Shown piece by piece: positions 44,801 to 53,882 of a stretch of 59,663 nucleotides of DNA. Each line of letters starts with the position of its first letter. Positions within the stretch are counted from its first letter, which is position 1. The notes below the pieces were generated by a model. It was not told the origin of the DNA, made no database searches, and saw nothing but the letters and a program-made list of their open reading frames with translations. The DNA comes from Branchiostoma floridae (lineage: Eukaryota; Chordata; Leptocardii; Amphioxiformes; Branchiostomatidae). Position numbers and translations under genes: made by a program. The stretch is taken from positions 21,172,921 through 21,232,583 of the forward strand of contig NC_049992.1 in NCBI RefSeq assembly GCF_000003815.2, read 5' to 3'.

Positions 44801-45257
44801 CGCTGTAACTCTAAATGAATGATATGGTAGGATGATACTATAGTAAACAAGAGTTCGGAGATCATAACTCCATGTCTTGTTTAAAGCCTTTGTACATTTA
44901 TTATTTTATCTTGTCTCATTGGCCATGCAAAAAACGGCTTTAATTAGCGTTACGTAATATAATTTAGATAATTGTCTTCTCATGAAAAATGACATACATC
45001 TTAAATGTCCTTTCGTTTGGTAGAAACGTAGTGGATGTTAATTGAAACTAGGAATATTGTACGCAATAACATATAACGTTGGAAATAAGATATAGCAATT
45101 ATAGTAATAATGAAGTGATAATGAAAAGAAATGTGGGAAAGAAATGTTTTCCTTTGAAATGCTTACCTCGATATTTGTTTTGTCTTGACAGCCAAAGATC
45201 TCGCAGCAGCCACACAGGATAGCAGTAGCGCCCGCCGCTCCTGTCTCCACTACACAT
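35763..45257 (-). CDS. 685-residue protein with a dynein-stalk-like C-terminal domain, 9 exons
   Basis: Exons (minus, 5' to 3'): 45257-45167, 43192-42470, 41303-41145, 41042-40791, 40490-40359, 40052-39927, 37338-37058, 36623-36438, 35870-35763. All introns are GT-AG, phases agree at every join, and the 2058-nt frame ends in TAG. Residues 31-271 are disordered with a proline-rich RKPLPPP site. Residues 303-314, 435-446 and 476-487 are copies of V-D/E-x-E-L-x-E-A-E-x-L-I. Residues 495-588 are a coiled coil ending EIRSYNKPHPAVKTVM and YLLLG; residues 589-650 have NWQSVQILL and VSAGAATLYLW. That order matches the stalk and microtubule-binding head of dynein heavy chains (E-x-R-S-x-x-x-P-P-x-A-V, W-x-x-x-x-L-L, V-S-x-A-x-x-x-L-x-x-W). 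No AAA motor is present and CC2 is short. Probable role: microtubule or axoneme binding (inference). The start in exon 1 is less certain than the rest; M33 in exon 2 is the alternative. Confidence 0.82.
35871..36437 (-). other. Stalk-like gene intron 8 with a family A repeat
   Basis: The segment 36000-36390 (plus-strand sense) carries ATCATGGCAATCCATC, GTTATGCTCCTTG, GCTAGGCGGGCCAAA, CACACAGACACCAAAAACTA and TTTTTCATGAAGGTAATAA, a family A copy. Confidence 0.7.
36438..36623 (-). CDS. Stalk-like gene exon 8 (stalk head)
   Basis: Acceptor ATTGCGCTACAG, donor TGG|GTTGGT, phase 0 to 0, 186 nt. Encodes NWQSVQILLSKAGAEGLK, a basic helical stretch and YNLDEIRDVSAGAATLYLW, which corresponds to the end of the dynein microtubule-binding domain. 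Confidence 0.9.
37058..37338 (-). CDS. Stalk-like gene exon 7 (coiled coil CC1)
   Basis: Acceptor TTTTTGTTGTGCAG; donor GAG|GTGACT, phase 0. Encodes a long amphipathic helix (LRNLQALEAAITAV, VKHEINRANKLLLSL, LDKLKQEVLKLRQ) and then the dynein-type EIRSYNKPHPAVKTVM and YLLLG. The plus-strand 155-residue frame over the same bases is a shadow. Confidence 0.92.
37339..39926 (-). other. Stalk-like gene intron 6 (2.6 kb)
   Basis: A family A repeat occupies about 38640-39400 (blocks GTACCTACCTACCAAAAGC, CCATCAATCCCCTCTGCAGT, GCTAGGGGGCCCAAAAT). A GATGAT microsatellite is at 39580-39606, and a GGTTAGGCTAGGT doublet near 37580. Nothing else was recognised. Confidence 0.7.
39927..40052 (-). CDS. Stalk-like gene exon 6 (repeat 3)
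   Basis: Acceptor CATTGGAACACAG, donor G|GTGGGT, phase 1 to 1, 126 nt. Encodes DVDEHIEAAETLIQMYE, the third repeat copy, preceded by Asp-rich CDMDDSMTD. Confidence 0.85.
40359..40490 (-). CDS. Stalk-like gene exon 5 (repeat 2)
   Basis: Acceptor TTGTTCACCAG, donor G|GTTAGA, phase 1 to 1, 132 nt. Encodes DVERELAEAEQLIQRS, the second repeat copy. Confidence 0.85.
40791..41042 (-). CDS. Stalk-like gene exon 4
   Basis: Acceptor TTTACCTGACATAG, donor G|GTAGGT, phase 1 to 1, 252 nt. Encodes a charged linker ending LLEKEIQSMEMAQKEAY, a helix weakly like the repeat. The 102-bp intron before it is a multiple of three and open in frame. Confidence 0.8.
41145..41303 (-). CDS. Stalk-like gene exon 3 (repeat 1)
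   Basis: Acceptor TTTACTGCTAG, donor G|GTACGG, phase 1 to 1, 159 nt. Encodes VDKELDEAETLIESD, the first copy of the repeated helix. Confidence 0.85.
41304..42469 (-). other. Stalk-like gene intron 2
   Basis: No gene or complete element is seen. A CAGTCAAACCTGTCC word at 42131 resembles the start of the TA-flanked TIR family, but the partner end was not identified. Confidence 0.5.
42470..43192 (-). CDS. Stalk-like gene exon 2 (disordered region)
   Basis: Acceptor TTATAACACAG and donor G|GTAAGT, phase 1 at both ends, 723 nt. Encodes Ser/Thr/Pro-rich sequence with a possible SH3-ligand RPPVRKPLPPP and many potential phosphosites. No folded domain was recognised. The plus-strand frames at 42671-43203 are shadows. 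Confidence 0.85.
43795..44345 (+). repeat. Degenerate tandem repeat, ~120-135 bp units
   Basis: Units begin with GAAGAGTCC(A/G)TTCTTGCACGG variants near 43800, 43937, 44054 and 44305, followed by ATTTTTT-AAATTC-ATTTTTGGACT and GGTGATTATG. A related single unit lies at 58048-58220. Confidence 0.6.
44440..44668 (+). pseudogene. LINE reverse-transcriptase C-terminal fragment
   Basis: Plus frame reads ...SDLIPPEISSVASYNLRNKS ... NRLTKSFIPYRLTHWNEL and stop. The N-Y-N-L-R-N and F-x-P-x-x-x-x-x-W-N pattern is the typical end of CR1/L2-type LINE ORF2. It is a short relic in an intron, opposite to the host gene. Confidence 0.65.
45167..45257 (-). CDS. Stalk-like gene exon 1
   Basis: ATG at 45257-45255 opens MCSGDRSGGRYCYPVWLL... 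and ends at a strong donor G|GTAAGC in phase 1, which fits exon 2. An in-frame TGA lies upstream. The start context is weak, and another minus-strand frame here is also open, so the coding status is less sure than for the other exons. Confidence 0.55.
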
Positions 45258-46338
45258 GCGCAGATGATTCCTATCTCCAGGTGTAAGTGCCAGTCATGTG
45301 TGGATGTGTCTTCATAGCGTGTTCTTGTTTCAGAGGTCTGGACGAAAAGGTGAAGAAAGATACCGAAGCATCGATATCAAAAGCAATTATGTAGTGGCAA
45401 AACAACGCATCTGTCCTCTTTGTGCTCTATTTCTTGAGTACATTCCGTTAATTTTTGGCGATGCCTCATGGGCGAGCCTAATGGTATAGTAGTAATGTGC
45501 TCAGTTTGCAAGAATTCTAGAATACTAGTCCACTGGCAAGTTTGGAATGTCCCGAGGAATGTTAATGGAAGAAATCTTTTGGTCATGCAGGCTCCCCGGG
45601 TCATTGGCCTAGATAAATGGACAGTCAGCTACATGTGTTGTCCAGATGGATCAAGTTACGTTGTATGTACTGTTAGGTAGACATTGCACAATTCATCACA
45701 TTTCCATGGATGTTTTATGGAAAACACACATGTTCTTCTATCTGAGAAAAATAAACATAGTTTGTATCAGTAAAAAAAGTAGGGACAGTCACACTTCAGA
45801 AATACCACTGTAGGAAGTTGGTAACAAGAGAAAAAGGTAGACATCAATGAAGACCTAGTTAGTCCAGACCAGCTGACAGCTTGGAAACAAGGAAGATTGC
45901 TATCTGGTCACACTCCTCAGAGAATTCAAATTCCTTGTCCCATCTACATTTTTCTAAAACAGTGTGTGGCTGTTACAGTGTTTTGGATGTATCAATGCTG
46001 TTACTTCACAAGTATAACATTTAAAGTCCTTATTTATAGGAGCTATAAACTACATCAAGTTTGTACTTAAAGATATAAAGATTGTGCATACCCTGCTTCA
46101 ATTACCAAGACAATCTAGAAGGAAAATGATCTGGAATTGGTATGGGTCACCTAATCATCTTACATTGAATATATCCAGCCATGCTCCGATGCATCCACCC
46201 TAATTAGTCATTAGTCATTCTGTATAGTATAATATCAAAGTGTTGAAAGTAAATGCTTTCAGGTGGTAGCAGTTGTACGGGACGACGGCAGTGGCTGGTA
46301 AGTATTTCCAAATGATCCACATTTGCACAAGGGTAACT
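45258..46338. other. Region upstream of the stalk-like gene
   Basis: Should contain its promoter (minus direction). No TATA box or CpG-rich block is obvious. No repeat was recognised, and the plus frames at 45298-45680 have no support. Confidence 0.35.
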
Positions 46339-46406
46339 TGAGGTGAGGTGAGGTGAGGTGAGGTGAAGTGAGGTGAGGTGAGGTGAGGTGAGGTGAGGTG
46401 AGGTGA
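46339..46406 (+). repeat. Microsatellite (GAGGT)n
   Basis: About 13 near-perfect GAGGT units with a single variant (GAAGT). Confidence 0.95.
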
Positions 46407-46499
46407 AAAATACATTCCTGTACGAGATCAAATGAGGATCAATTCTGGATTGACAACTGATATACCATAGGAAATGGAATATTCAGACGATGTCGACGA

Positions 46500-46800
46500 G
46501 GAGAAGGTCACGCTAGAAAGACTGCCGATAGCTGCTAACAAAATCTTCATTCATGAACGAAGCCAAGACCAAATTCACCCATGTCTACTTGGCAGACACA
46601 TTCGGAAAAGACGTGGACGAAAAATGACTTCGAGGCCATGAGGAATGGAGAAACAGCAAAACTCTGAGCTCCTTCCTCTGTAGCTCATTTAACAGAATAG
46701 CACAGTGTATCCTGGCCAAGATTGCATTCAAATCTTTCTGGAGAATCTGGATCCATCGATGGAAAATTCCATTTGCAAAAAAAAGCTACAATTGGACAAA
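46500..46800 (+). pseudogene. LINE C-terminal fragment, part 1
   Basis: The plus frames show FTHVYLADTFGKDVDEK and, after a stop, LRGHEEWRNSKTLSSFLC and ILAKIAFKSFWRIWIHRWKI. The order (short motif, SKTLxSxL, A-x-x-AF-x-x-x-W-x-x-W) is that of the thumb/connection region after the catalytic box in animal LINEs. It is degenerate. Confidence 0.65.
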
Positions 46801-46999
46801 GCATGAAGCTAAGCAGGACCATAGACAAAGCCACCTGTGTATCAATTATGCTCTAACAGCTGGGCAGCTGTAACAGCTGGGCAGCCCAACAGACAGTTGT
46901 AGACATGCTAAATGCTTGTCACCGAACCCGAACACCTGGGAACAATCACAGGACATCCATAGCCAAACAGATTGATCTCAAACTAGAGTTCGGCGACCT

Positions 47000-48045
47000 C
47001 ATACCTCAATGAAAATTTAGAGCTTTCGTAAATTTCATGCAATTGACTAACACATTAACATAATTTATGCATGGTGTTGTTCATCATTGACTAACGTACA
47101 CATGTCACAATTATAAAATTCCCATTATTGATCATAAAGCGGTTTTGCAATTTTTACATAAATTATGCAAATAAGTTCCTCATTACCATATTAGGTATCT
47201 GCTTATATTCTACCTATCATAATTAACATGTGTTACATTTATTGAAGTCCAGTTATTGAAAACAATGGAATTATACCATTTCCTCATTAATTATGCAAAT
47301 TAAGCTCTCATTTGCATAACATGTATATCATTATGAACATCTTTGCCTAAGGTACCCGCATGCCTAATATGATGCCAATCCGTCAATCCTTTCTGCAGTT
47401 ATCCTCATTGGAATGTATTGACAAAAACGCCCCTGCAGTTCCCAAATTAAATGTTAGGGGGCTGAAACTTGCCCCACTTTGTCATGACACTGAAAGCTAT
47501 CTACCACCCAAATGTCAAGACCATATCACGTCAAGGACAAGAGATACATAGAAAAAACTGCTATGATAGAATGTTCTCATTAATTATGCAAATGTAATAT
47601 AATTTTGCATGATTAGTATTACATTTTGTACAACATTGTCTGAGGTACCTACATACCAAAAATCATGAAAATCCGCAGTTCCTTTCTTGAGTTATCGTCT
47701 TCAGAAGTTTTTGACAAAAATGCCCCTGCTATCCCAAAACTAGACGCTAGGGGGCCCAAACTTATGTCACTTATTCCTGAGCGCAAGAGCTATCTAACAC
47801 CTATTGGGACCATAGCTTGTTCAGAACACGAGATAGCAAAACCGGAAGTTGCGCTGCAGTACCAAGGGAAGCCGCTAGGGGGCCCAAAATCTAATCACTT
47901 CCAGCTTTCATCACACCCTACCAACACACCAAGTATGAAACCAATCCATCCAGCCGTTCTTGAGTTATCTTGTTGACAGACAGACAGACACACACACAAA
48001 TGCAGGGTAAAATATAACCTCCATGACATTTCATGGAGGTAATAA
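47000..48045 (+). repeat. Dispersed repeat family A, copy 6 (longest)
   Basis: At least two tandem rounds of the family A block order (ATTATGCAAAT, CATAACATG, TACC-ACATACCAAAAATCATG, CTTGAGTTATC, GCTAGGGGGCCCAAA), ending with GACAGACAGACAGACACAC and AACCTCCATGACATTTCATG-GAGGTAATAAA. The CCTCCATG/CATGGAGG pair forms a terminal hairpin. Confidence 0.7.
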
Positions 48046-48149
48046 AGCACTGTATAAGCTGTGCAACACAACTCCATTGTCAACAAAAGTGAATGAGCCA
48101 GGTTGTCCATGTTTGCACACTTTCTAAGAATGGCAACCGAAACACCAGC

Positions 48150-48325
48150 ACAACAGGGCTTACTCTTCTCTCTAACAGCTACAAATCCAGAAAAGGGAGA
48201 CATTGCAAAAACCTGCTGAGCACACTGCGGACAGACCTCACAGACAGAGGGCTAGGACCATTGCTGTCAGAAAGGGAACTACGGAAGCTCGTGGGGAATA
48301 GGACACAATGGAGAATCTGAAGGAA
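48150..48325 (+). pseudogene. LINE C-terminal fragment, part 2
   Basis: The plus frame reads GRHCKNLLSTLRTDLTDRGL and LSERELRKLVGNRTQWR. This is the extreme C-terminus of a LINE like that of part 1, and a family A repeat lies between the two parts. Together they suggest one relic split by a later insertion. Confidence 0.6.
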
Positions 48326-48605
48326 GGCTGTATCTGCAGGGTGTCCAGACTACTGCAGCAGAGCACAGTGGACTGCTAACGTGTATTTCAAATCACCCTC
48401 TTGTTATCTGTGTTGGTTTTAATAGATATCTGCTTGCTTTATATGCCGTATACCAGGTGGCACCAGTTTCGGCCGACTTTCGGTCATGCACAAGTGTCAC
48501 TGAGGTGTAATATGCAACGACAGATCTTAAAAGGAACAAAGCAGTCACTTGTACTTAGGATAAAACGAAATCAACTGATTCATATAAGAAAGATGATGCA
48601 CTTAC

Positions 48606-48692
48606 GTGTAGTAAACCAAGCGTAGCTGATATACAGGCCAGCGGCGCAAGTAGAAGGCAGTTCAGGGTAGACTGGATAGTTAGTACACCCAT
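48606..48692 (-). other. Candidate orphan exon
   Basis: Bounded by a good acceptor (TTTTTTTCCAG) and donor (C|GTAAGT), 87 nt. Two frames are open: one gives a hydrophobic segment (LNCLLLAPLACISATLG), the other a Cys-containing one (GCTNYPVYPELPSTC). No partner exon with certain phase was found, so it may be chance. Confidence 0.3.
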
Positions 48693-50300
48693 CTGGAAAA
48701 AAAGTCAAGTTTGCATAGGTACACTTAGAAGTACACTTACACATACACCCCCTGAAGTACCTCAATTCTATTTTTAAGTACATTACACATTAACGTAACA
48801 TCAACTCTTACATTTAGTTTCAATATATTTATGCTTTTTAGGTATCTGTAGTGACCTTTTTTGGGAGTGGGTTTAGGTACTCGTAGCTGGTCAGTAAGAC
48901 AGGCGTGTCGCGTCCCGACGCCATCTTTCCAAAACAAAACAAAACATTGCATGTGTATTGGAGGGAGGGTATAGTATACATGTGTAGGTTTTTATCCACG
49001 GGTGTATCAATCCCAAACGTTGAACAAATTTGCAAATTTACCGTAAGATGGTCAGTGACTGACTGTATGTATTATTCACAGAATTGAAAGCCGAGTACTG
49101 GCGTGTTTAGAACTAACGCGTCTTAGCTGAAGGGCCTTCTCTGGCATGGCCAGTAAATAAGCAAACAGAACAAACGAAATAGACAGGTTCAACTGTCAAA
49201 TATTTTGTTTCATTGTATCTTCTAATTCATACAGGGCAAACTTCCCAGAAAGTTTGAAATTTCCCAACTCACTCCGCGGTACCACAATTTGAATATACAC
49301 ACATTAACATTTTACCGTAATGATAAGCTTTTTTGATGCAAATAAGATGCAGGGATAGAAGTTTGTTTCTTTATTACGGGGAGACGTTTATAGTGTGTTC
49401 CTTACCATTTTCTTTTAAAAAGCATGCATTGATAGCAATTATCACCTAAATACACACCGCCCATTCACACAACCACTTCTCAGGACACGACGTATGAGGT
49501 TCCCACAAACTACCGGACACGACCATGTCTGGGAATATATGGAGTTATTTGAGACTGAACACGTCACGGCCAGATATCTTTTTACGGCCCGGATATGTTA
49601 AGTTTCACGGGTGTGTCAGTAACCAGAAATTCCCGCAAATTCTTATTTCCGTCCAGTGCATATTATATTATATTGTAGACTTTAACGTTTCCTTGCTAAT
49701 CTGTAGCATTTTAATCGCAATACATGTAACGTTAACTGTCATATTGTAATTCATAGTAATGTATATCCCGTGAAATGTTACGCTTTTAACCCGATTGTAA
49801 AGTCTGTGAAACAATTCAGCCTCGGCTGCTACTTCTCAGGACTCCTTGTACTACTTTTACCCAATAAACCATTTATTACTAGTGCCCATTGTCCGACGTT
49901 GAACAGAGACGAGGGTGACACAGGTTATCCGATACCTACGACCCGTTGCAGCAGTCACGTGTCTCCAACGCCATGTCCCAGAAGCTGCAGTGGACACTGT
50001 ACAATGATTTGATTTTTTTTTTTTTTGGTGGACATTAATATTGATAAAATAATTTAACATTGATGCATACAATTTCTTGATGACTCTATACACACGGGCA
50101 CATACTAGTAATTAGATCGTATGTCTCTGGGGTCAGTTGGTGAAAGCTCCGTGGTTTGCCGAGCACACATGTTGAAGATGGCTCTCCGAAACTTTGAACG
50201 CCTTTACGCAGCGGGGGAAATTGAAGGAGAGGTCGTCCAATGAGTGACAGTAATGAAAAATGATTCCAGCTCTTTCCAAAACCATATCCAGTTGCTTGAG
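48693..50300. other. Intergenic stretch, nothing firmly recognised
   Basis: Scattered AT-rich sequence and short frames without family signal; a T-run at 50012-50027. Confidence 0.35.
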
Positions 50301-50309
50301 TAACTACTT

Positions 50310-50440
50310 TTTGGCCCAGCTCTTTTGGTTTGATGTGCAAAGAGGGGTTAGACAAGGTGGCCTATACCCTCTAGTCTGTTCATCATTGGCTGTCTAGCAA
50401 ATAGAATCAGATGTGACACAAATATTCGAGACCGCAAGGA
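50310..50440 (+). pseudogene. Reverse transcriptase fragment, L1/Tx1-like
   Basis: One frame shows VQRGVRQGG (the template-grip box); after a frameshift the next shows SSLFIIGCLANRIRCDTNIR, typical of the region between that box and the catalytic box in L1/Tx1-type LINEs. It is too short for family assignment. Confidence 0.5.
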
Positions 50441-50528
50441 ATATAGCAAAACACAAACAAGTGACCGTGGGTAACATACTCTGTGACCTAATTATGGTTT
50501 ATGTCGGTTGTGATGTTTTTGTGGTGTC

Positions 50529-50556
50529 TGACTTTCTTTCTTTCTTTCTTTCTTTA
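50529..50556 (+). repeat. Microsatellite (TTTC)n
   Basis: About six TTTC units. Confidence 0.9.
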
Positions 50557-51732
50557 TTCGCACATAATAGCATGGCTTAAAAACAAATGTGTATACAAAG
50601 ATGAAGAACATGCGGGGGGTTAGCAGAAGCCTATGTGGCTTTTCTTTGGCCTCCCCCAGAAATAAGTTGCAGAAATAATAATTATACATAATTAAAGTGA
50701 ACGAAAAATGCACATAACATAAGTTGAAATCATCATGTGAAATACACTAATGGACTAGAAGTTGTATTACAAATGATCAAATGAAATAATAAATACAAAA
50801 CAAAATAGACAAAACATATACAAGTAACTTGGGATTTGAGAAAAAAGGTAGGATCTCTAAGTGTTAAGAATCATTAGCTATCAACTACCAAAATCAACCA
50901 AAAACTGGTATGAAAAACAAGGAAACAAGGAAATCAAACAAATCAGGTAAAAGTTATGCTTGGGTGTGTGATGCAATCAATCTTAACAAGGTGTTTATAT
51001 TTCACATATAAACAGAACACATCACATCAACTTATGCCAAAAACTTACTTAAAGCTAACATACCTATAACTGCTAAATTCAAAACATAGTCCTGTACGCA
51101 TCAACAGCAAAATCAGCGTCTCAATCGAACGACACCAAATGGAAACAACCACACAGCTTCACAATGGATACCTGAGACGCACACCATTTTAAAAAGTGGG
51201 GCAGTGGCAGCTGTGGACAGCTGACAACACGACATGCACATAACCCCATATCTGCTTTGAGATAAGTAATTGCCAAACCCCATCGCCTATAGGCCAGCTG
51301 TTCCACAATACCATGGAAATAGGGGTGATTTCGCAAATTATTACATCGATAATGAAAACAGCTACCGCGAAAAAATTCCAAGGATCAAACACGTTCTATT
51401 AACCATAATATGCATGTGACTATCAACCGCGCAACATGTTAACAGTATGCTATGTCAAACCAACCTCAGTACTGAAAACTCAAAGCCCGAACGAGATGGC
51501 CTATTCCGACGAGGACAACATCTGCTTGACGATATTCAATTACCACAAGGCTTCATGCGCGATCATAATCAAGACCTGAACCACTATATCGGATGTCGTA
51601 GGGGTGAAAACTGAAATTATTACATCCATGATAAAAACAGCTACCGCGAAAAAAAAAGAACGTGCATCATTTCGCAACGGAGTACGATTGCGGCAAACGG
51701 TGCGAACACTCAACGCATAAACCGTTCACAAG
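50557..51732. other. Intergenic stretch with a short direct repeat
   Basis: AAATTATTACATC-ATAATGAAAACAGCTACCGCG occurs near 51335-51370 and, slightly varied, near 51614-51650. No gene was recognised. Confidence 0.4.
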
Positions 51733-51768
51733 ACTCTGTCGCTGGAGGTTACCCTCCAGTCACAGAGT
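51733..51768. repeat. 36-bp hairpin, copy 2
   Basis: ACTCTGTCGCTGGAGG pairs with CCTCCAGTCACAGAGT around a short TTAC loop; compare 14047-14084. Confidence 0.6.
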
Positions 51769-52540
51769 AATTATCCATGTATGTGGATGAAGTAACATCT
51801 CTGTCATCGGTATATCCGCTGCAGTTAGCCTTTCTAAAAGTGTAAAGTTAAAGGTGGTCTCATAGCCTTTGAGGCCGTAGGGGCAATTGGTTGTTACCCA
51901 GTGTCTAGGGCATTGTATTATATGGCATGCAAGGCCCAACCCTCTCCTTCCACCACCATTCACCTCCCCAACCGAAATCAGGCAGTCATTTTTGCACCTG
52001 GGTGAGGAAAGATTGGTAGCATGGCAGGACATCGAGTTAAAACTAAAATTCTTTGGGTAGGATCACCAGGATGAAATAAGAACACACAAGACCAACCTAT
52101 CCCTAGACAATGGCCCTGTACCCCCACTAAAGCATTAATCATTTCACACGTACATTTTGGCCACAACAAAGTTGAATGCCATGTTGAGGGCGTTGATTAT
52201 ACTCATTATCAAATGTATGGAGAAATGTATTCGGCAGCCTCGGGTGCTATTTCTGGACTTCTTATACTCTTTACCAATAAAACATGAACTACATAAATCA
52301 TGTACAGTCTTCATTTGTTACACCTCTTACCTTACAGGCGGCGCAAGAATCATCCACGGCGAGGAACAGCCCGAGCGCACCCACGAGCAGAAACTGTACC
52401 AGTAAAACAAACAGGCACGGCCTTAATTAGTATTTGTCAATTTCAGAAAACAAGCTGAGTGTGACAGCAAAGCCAAATTACCAGATTTCCTGCCATTACA
52501 TGGCATTAGATTGCGCCCGCCAACATGTCACAGCCTTATA
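51769..52540. other. Intergenic stretch with an ambiguous exon-like segment
   Basis: The segment 52331-52393 could be a minus-strand exon encoding a hydrophobic FLLVGALGLFLAVDD and Cys residues, between acceptor GGTACAG and donor G|GTAAGA. On the plus strand the same bases follow an acceptor-like CTTACCTTACAG and run open to a stop at 52403. Neither can be tied to other exons. Confidence 0.3.
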
Positions 52541-52942
52541 CCCCTGTCACATTGGACGACGTTTCTGCGGCAATCGCCATAGTATCGCTTACTTTATTGC
52601 ACAACAATTGCACAAGGTACAAAGTATGGCTTATATGTGACAGGAATGGTTTTCAGGTGCAAAATACGCGCAATCCTCTGTCGATCTTAAATATGGCTGA
52701 TCTTCCATCGATACGCCCGAAGGTCGTAGTCTCCAAGCAGACCCTACGGTGCCTAAAGAGATCAAAGAGTATCAAAGCTGGCAAAGGAGTATAGCCGGCC
52801 AAAGGGAGATATAGCCGGCCAAAGGGAGTCAAACGGGCACCTGGTGCCGCTATACTAAGTCCCTTGCCAGCTTTGATACTATTTCTAAGGCACCGTAGGG
52901 TCTGCTTGGAGACTACGAAGGTCGTGGATAAAGTGACAGGGG
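52541..52942. mobile_element. 402-bp MITE with nested palindrome, TA-flanked
   Basis: Outer ends: TA|CCCCTGTCACATT (left) and AAGTGACAGGGG|TA (right). Inside, AGGTCGTAGTCTCCAAGCAG, ACCCTACGGTGCC and TATCAAAGCTGGCAA (52721-52790) pair with their complements at about 52862-52922. The 70-bp loop has two copies of ATAGCCGGCCAAAGGGAG. Confidence 0.8.
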
Positions 52943-53708
52943 TATTACGAAGTTAATGACACAGTCAATACAAATTTAAGCAACAAAACCATGGAAACAG
53001 CCAACATTCGCTATTATGGGAACTGTGATGTAATGGTCTTGATAAGATGATGACCTCAGTTTTTGTCTGATTTAAAAGCAGTTCAAACGTAATGGACTGA
53101 AAACAATTCGACAAAATTTGAAGGGTCTAGCCAAATAAGTAAATAAATTCTACGATATCAGTACCGTATCCCTTTTTCGATATTCTTTTACAATCTAAAG
53201 CATACATTTGCTCATATTGCAGTTTCTTCGAACGATTTACAGTATGATTGATTTTTATCAACGGACGAAAAAAATAGGCGCGGGAATGTCAACCATATGA
53301 TCGGGGCAGTGACACATTTCATTTTCACTTTATCATTAATATGTTGCAATTATAAAACGTAATAAAAGGAGTGTTTTCTGTGAATCCTGACCAACGTATC
53401 TGGTAGAATTTTAGTGGGATCGATAAACGGTTACATGACCAACAATTCATTCGACACTTCGAGTTGAACTGAAATGGCGCCGATGCTAGCCCAGCAGGTG
53501 ACATGTGTGAGTCAGGACTCAGCTGGACCTGCGGAACTATGTGGACGAGTCTCTTCGGATTTTTTCTCAGCAAACTTCAATGAGTCATAGGAAATAGATT
53601 ATTTACTTTTGTTAACTTTTGTAAAACAGAAAGTGACACTAACCATGATTCCGCAGCCAATGAGAAGAGTGCTGACGCCCGGGTACGGAGTCCATGCCGT
53701 GAGTATTT
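52943..53708. other. Intergenic stretch before the gap
   Basis: No gene or element was recognised. Frames reported across the adjoining N run are artefacts. Confidence 0.35.
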
Positions 53709-53882
53709 NNNNNNNNNNNNNNNNNNNNNNNNNNNNNNNNNNNNNNNNNNNNNNNNNNNNNNNNNNNNNNNNNNNNNNNNNNNNNNNNNNNNNNNNNNNN
53801 NNNNNNNNNNNNNNNNNNNNNNNNNNNNNNNNNNNNNNNNNNNNNNNNNNNNNNNNNNNNNNNNNNNNNNNNNNNNNNNNNN
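53709..53882. other. Assembly gap (174 N)
   Basis: Undetermined bases; sequence on the two sides cannot be joined. Confidence 0.99.

Larger units (their letters stand above)
43193..45166 (-). other. Stalk-like gene intron 1 (2.0 kb)
   Basis: Contains a degenerate tandem repeat (43795-44345) followed by a LINE 3' fragment in the plus direction (about 44440-44668). Confidence 0.7.

Noticed and set aside
45038-45250. Minus-strand frame METGAAGATAILCGCC... as a signal peptide
   Set aside because: It begins with GTG rather than ATG, and its phase at the GTAAGC donor does not fit exon 2; the frame starting at 45257 does.
46204-46431. Frames with LTSPHLTSPH repeats
   Set aside because: Translation of the GAGGT microsatellite.
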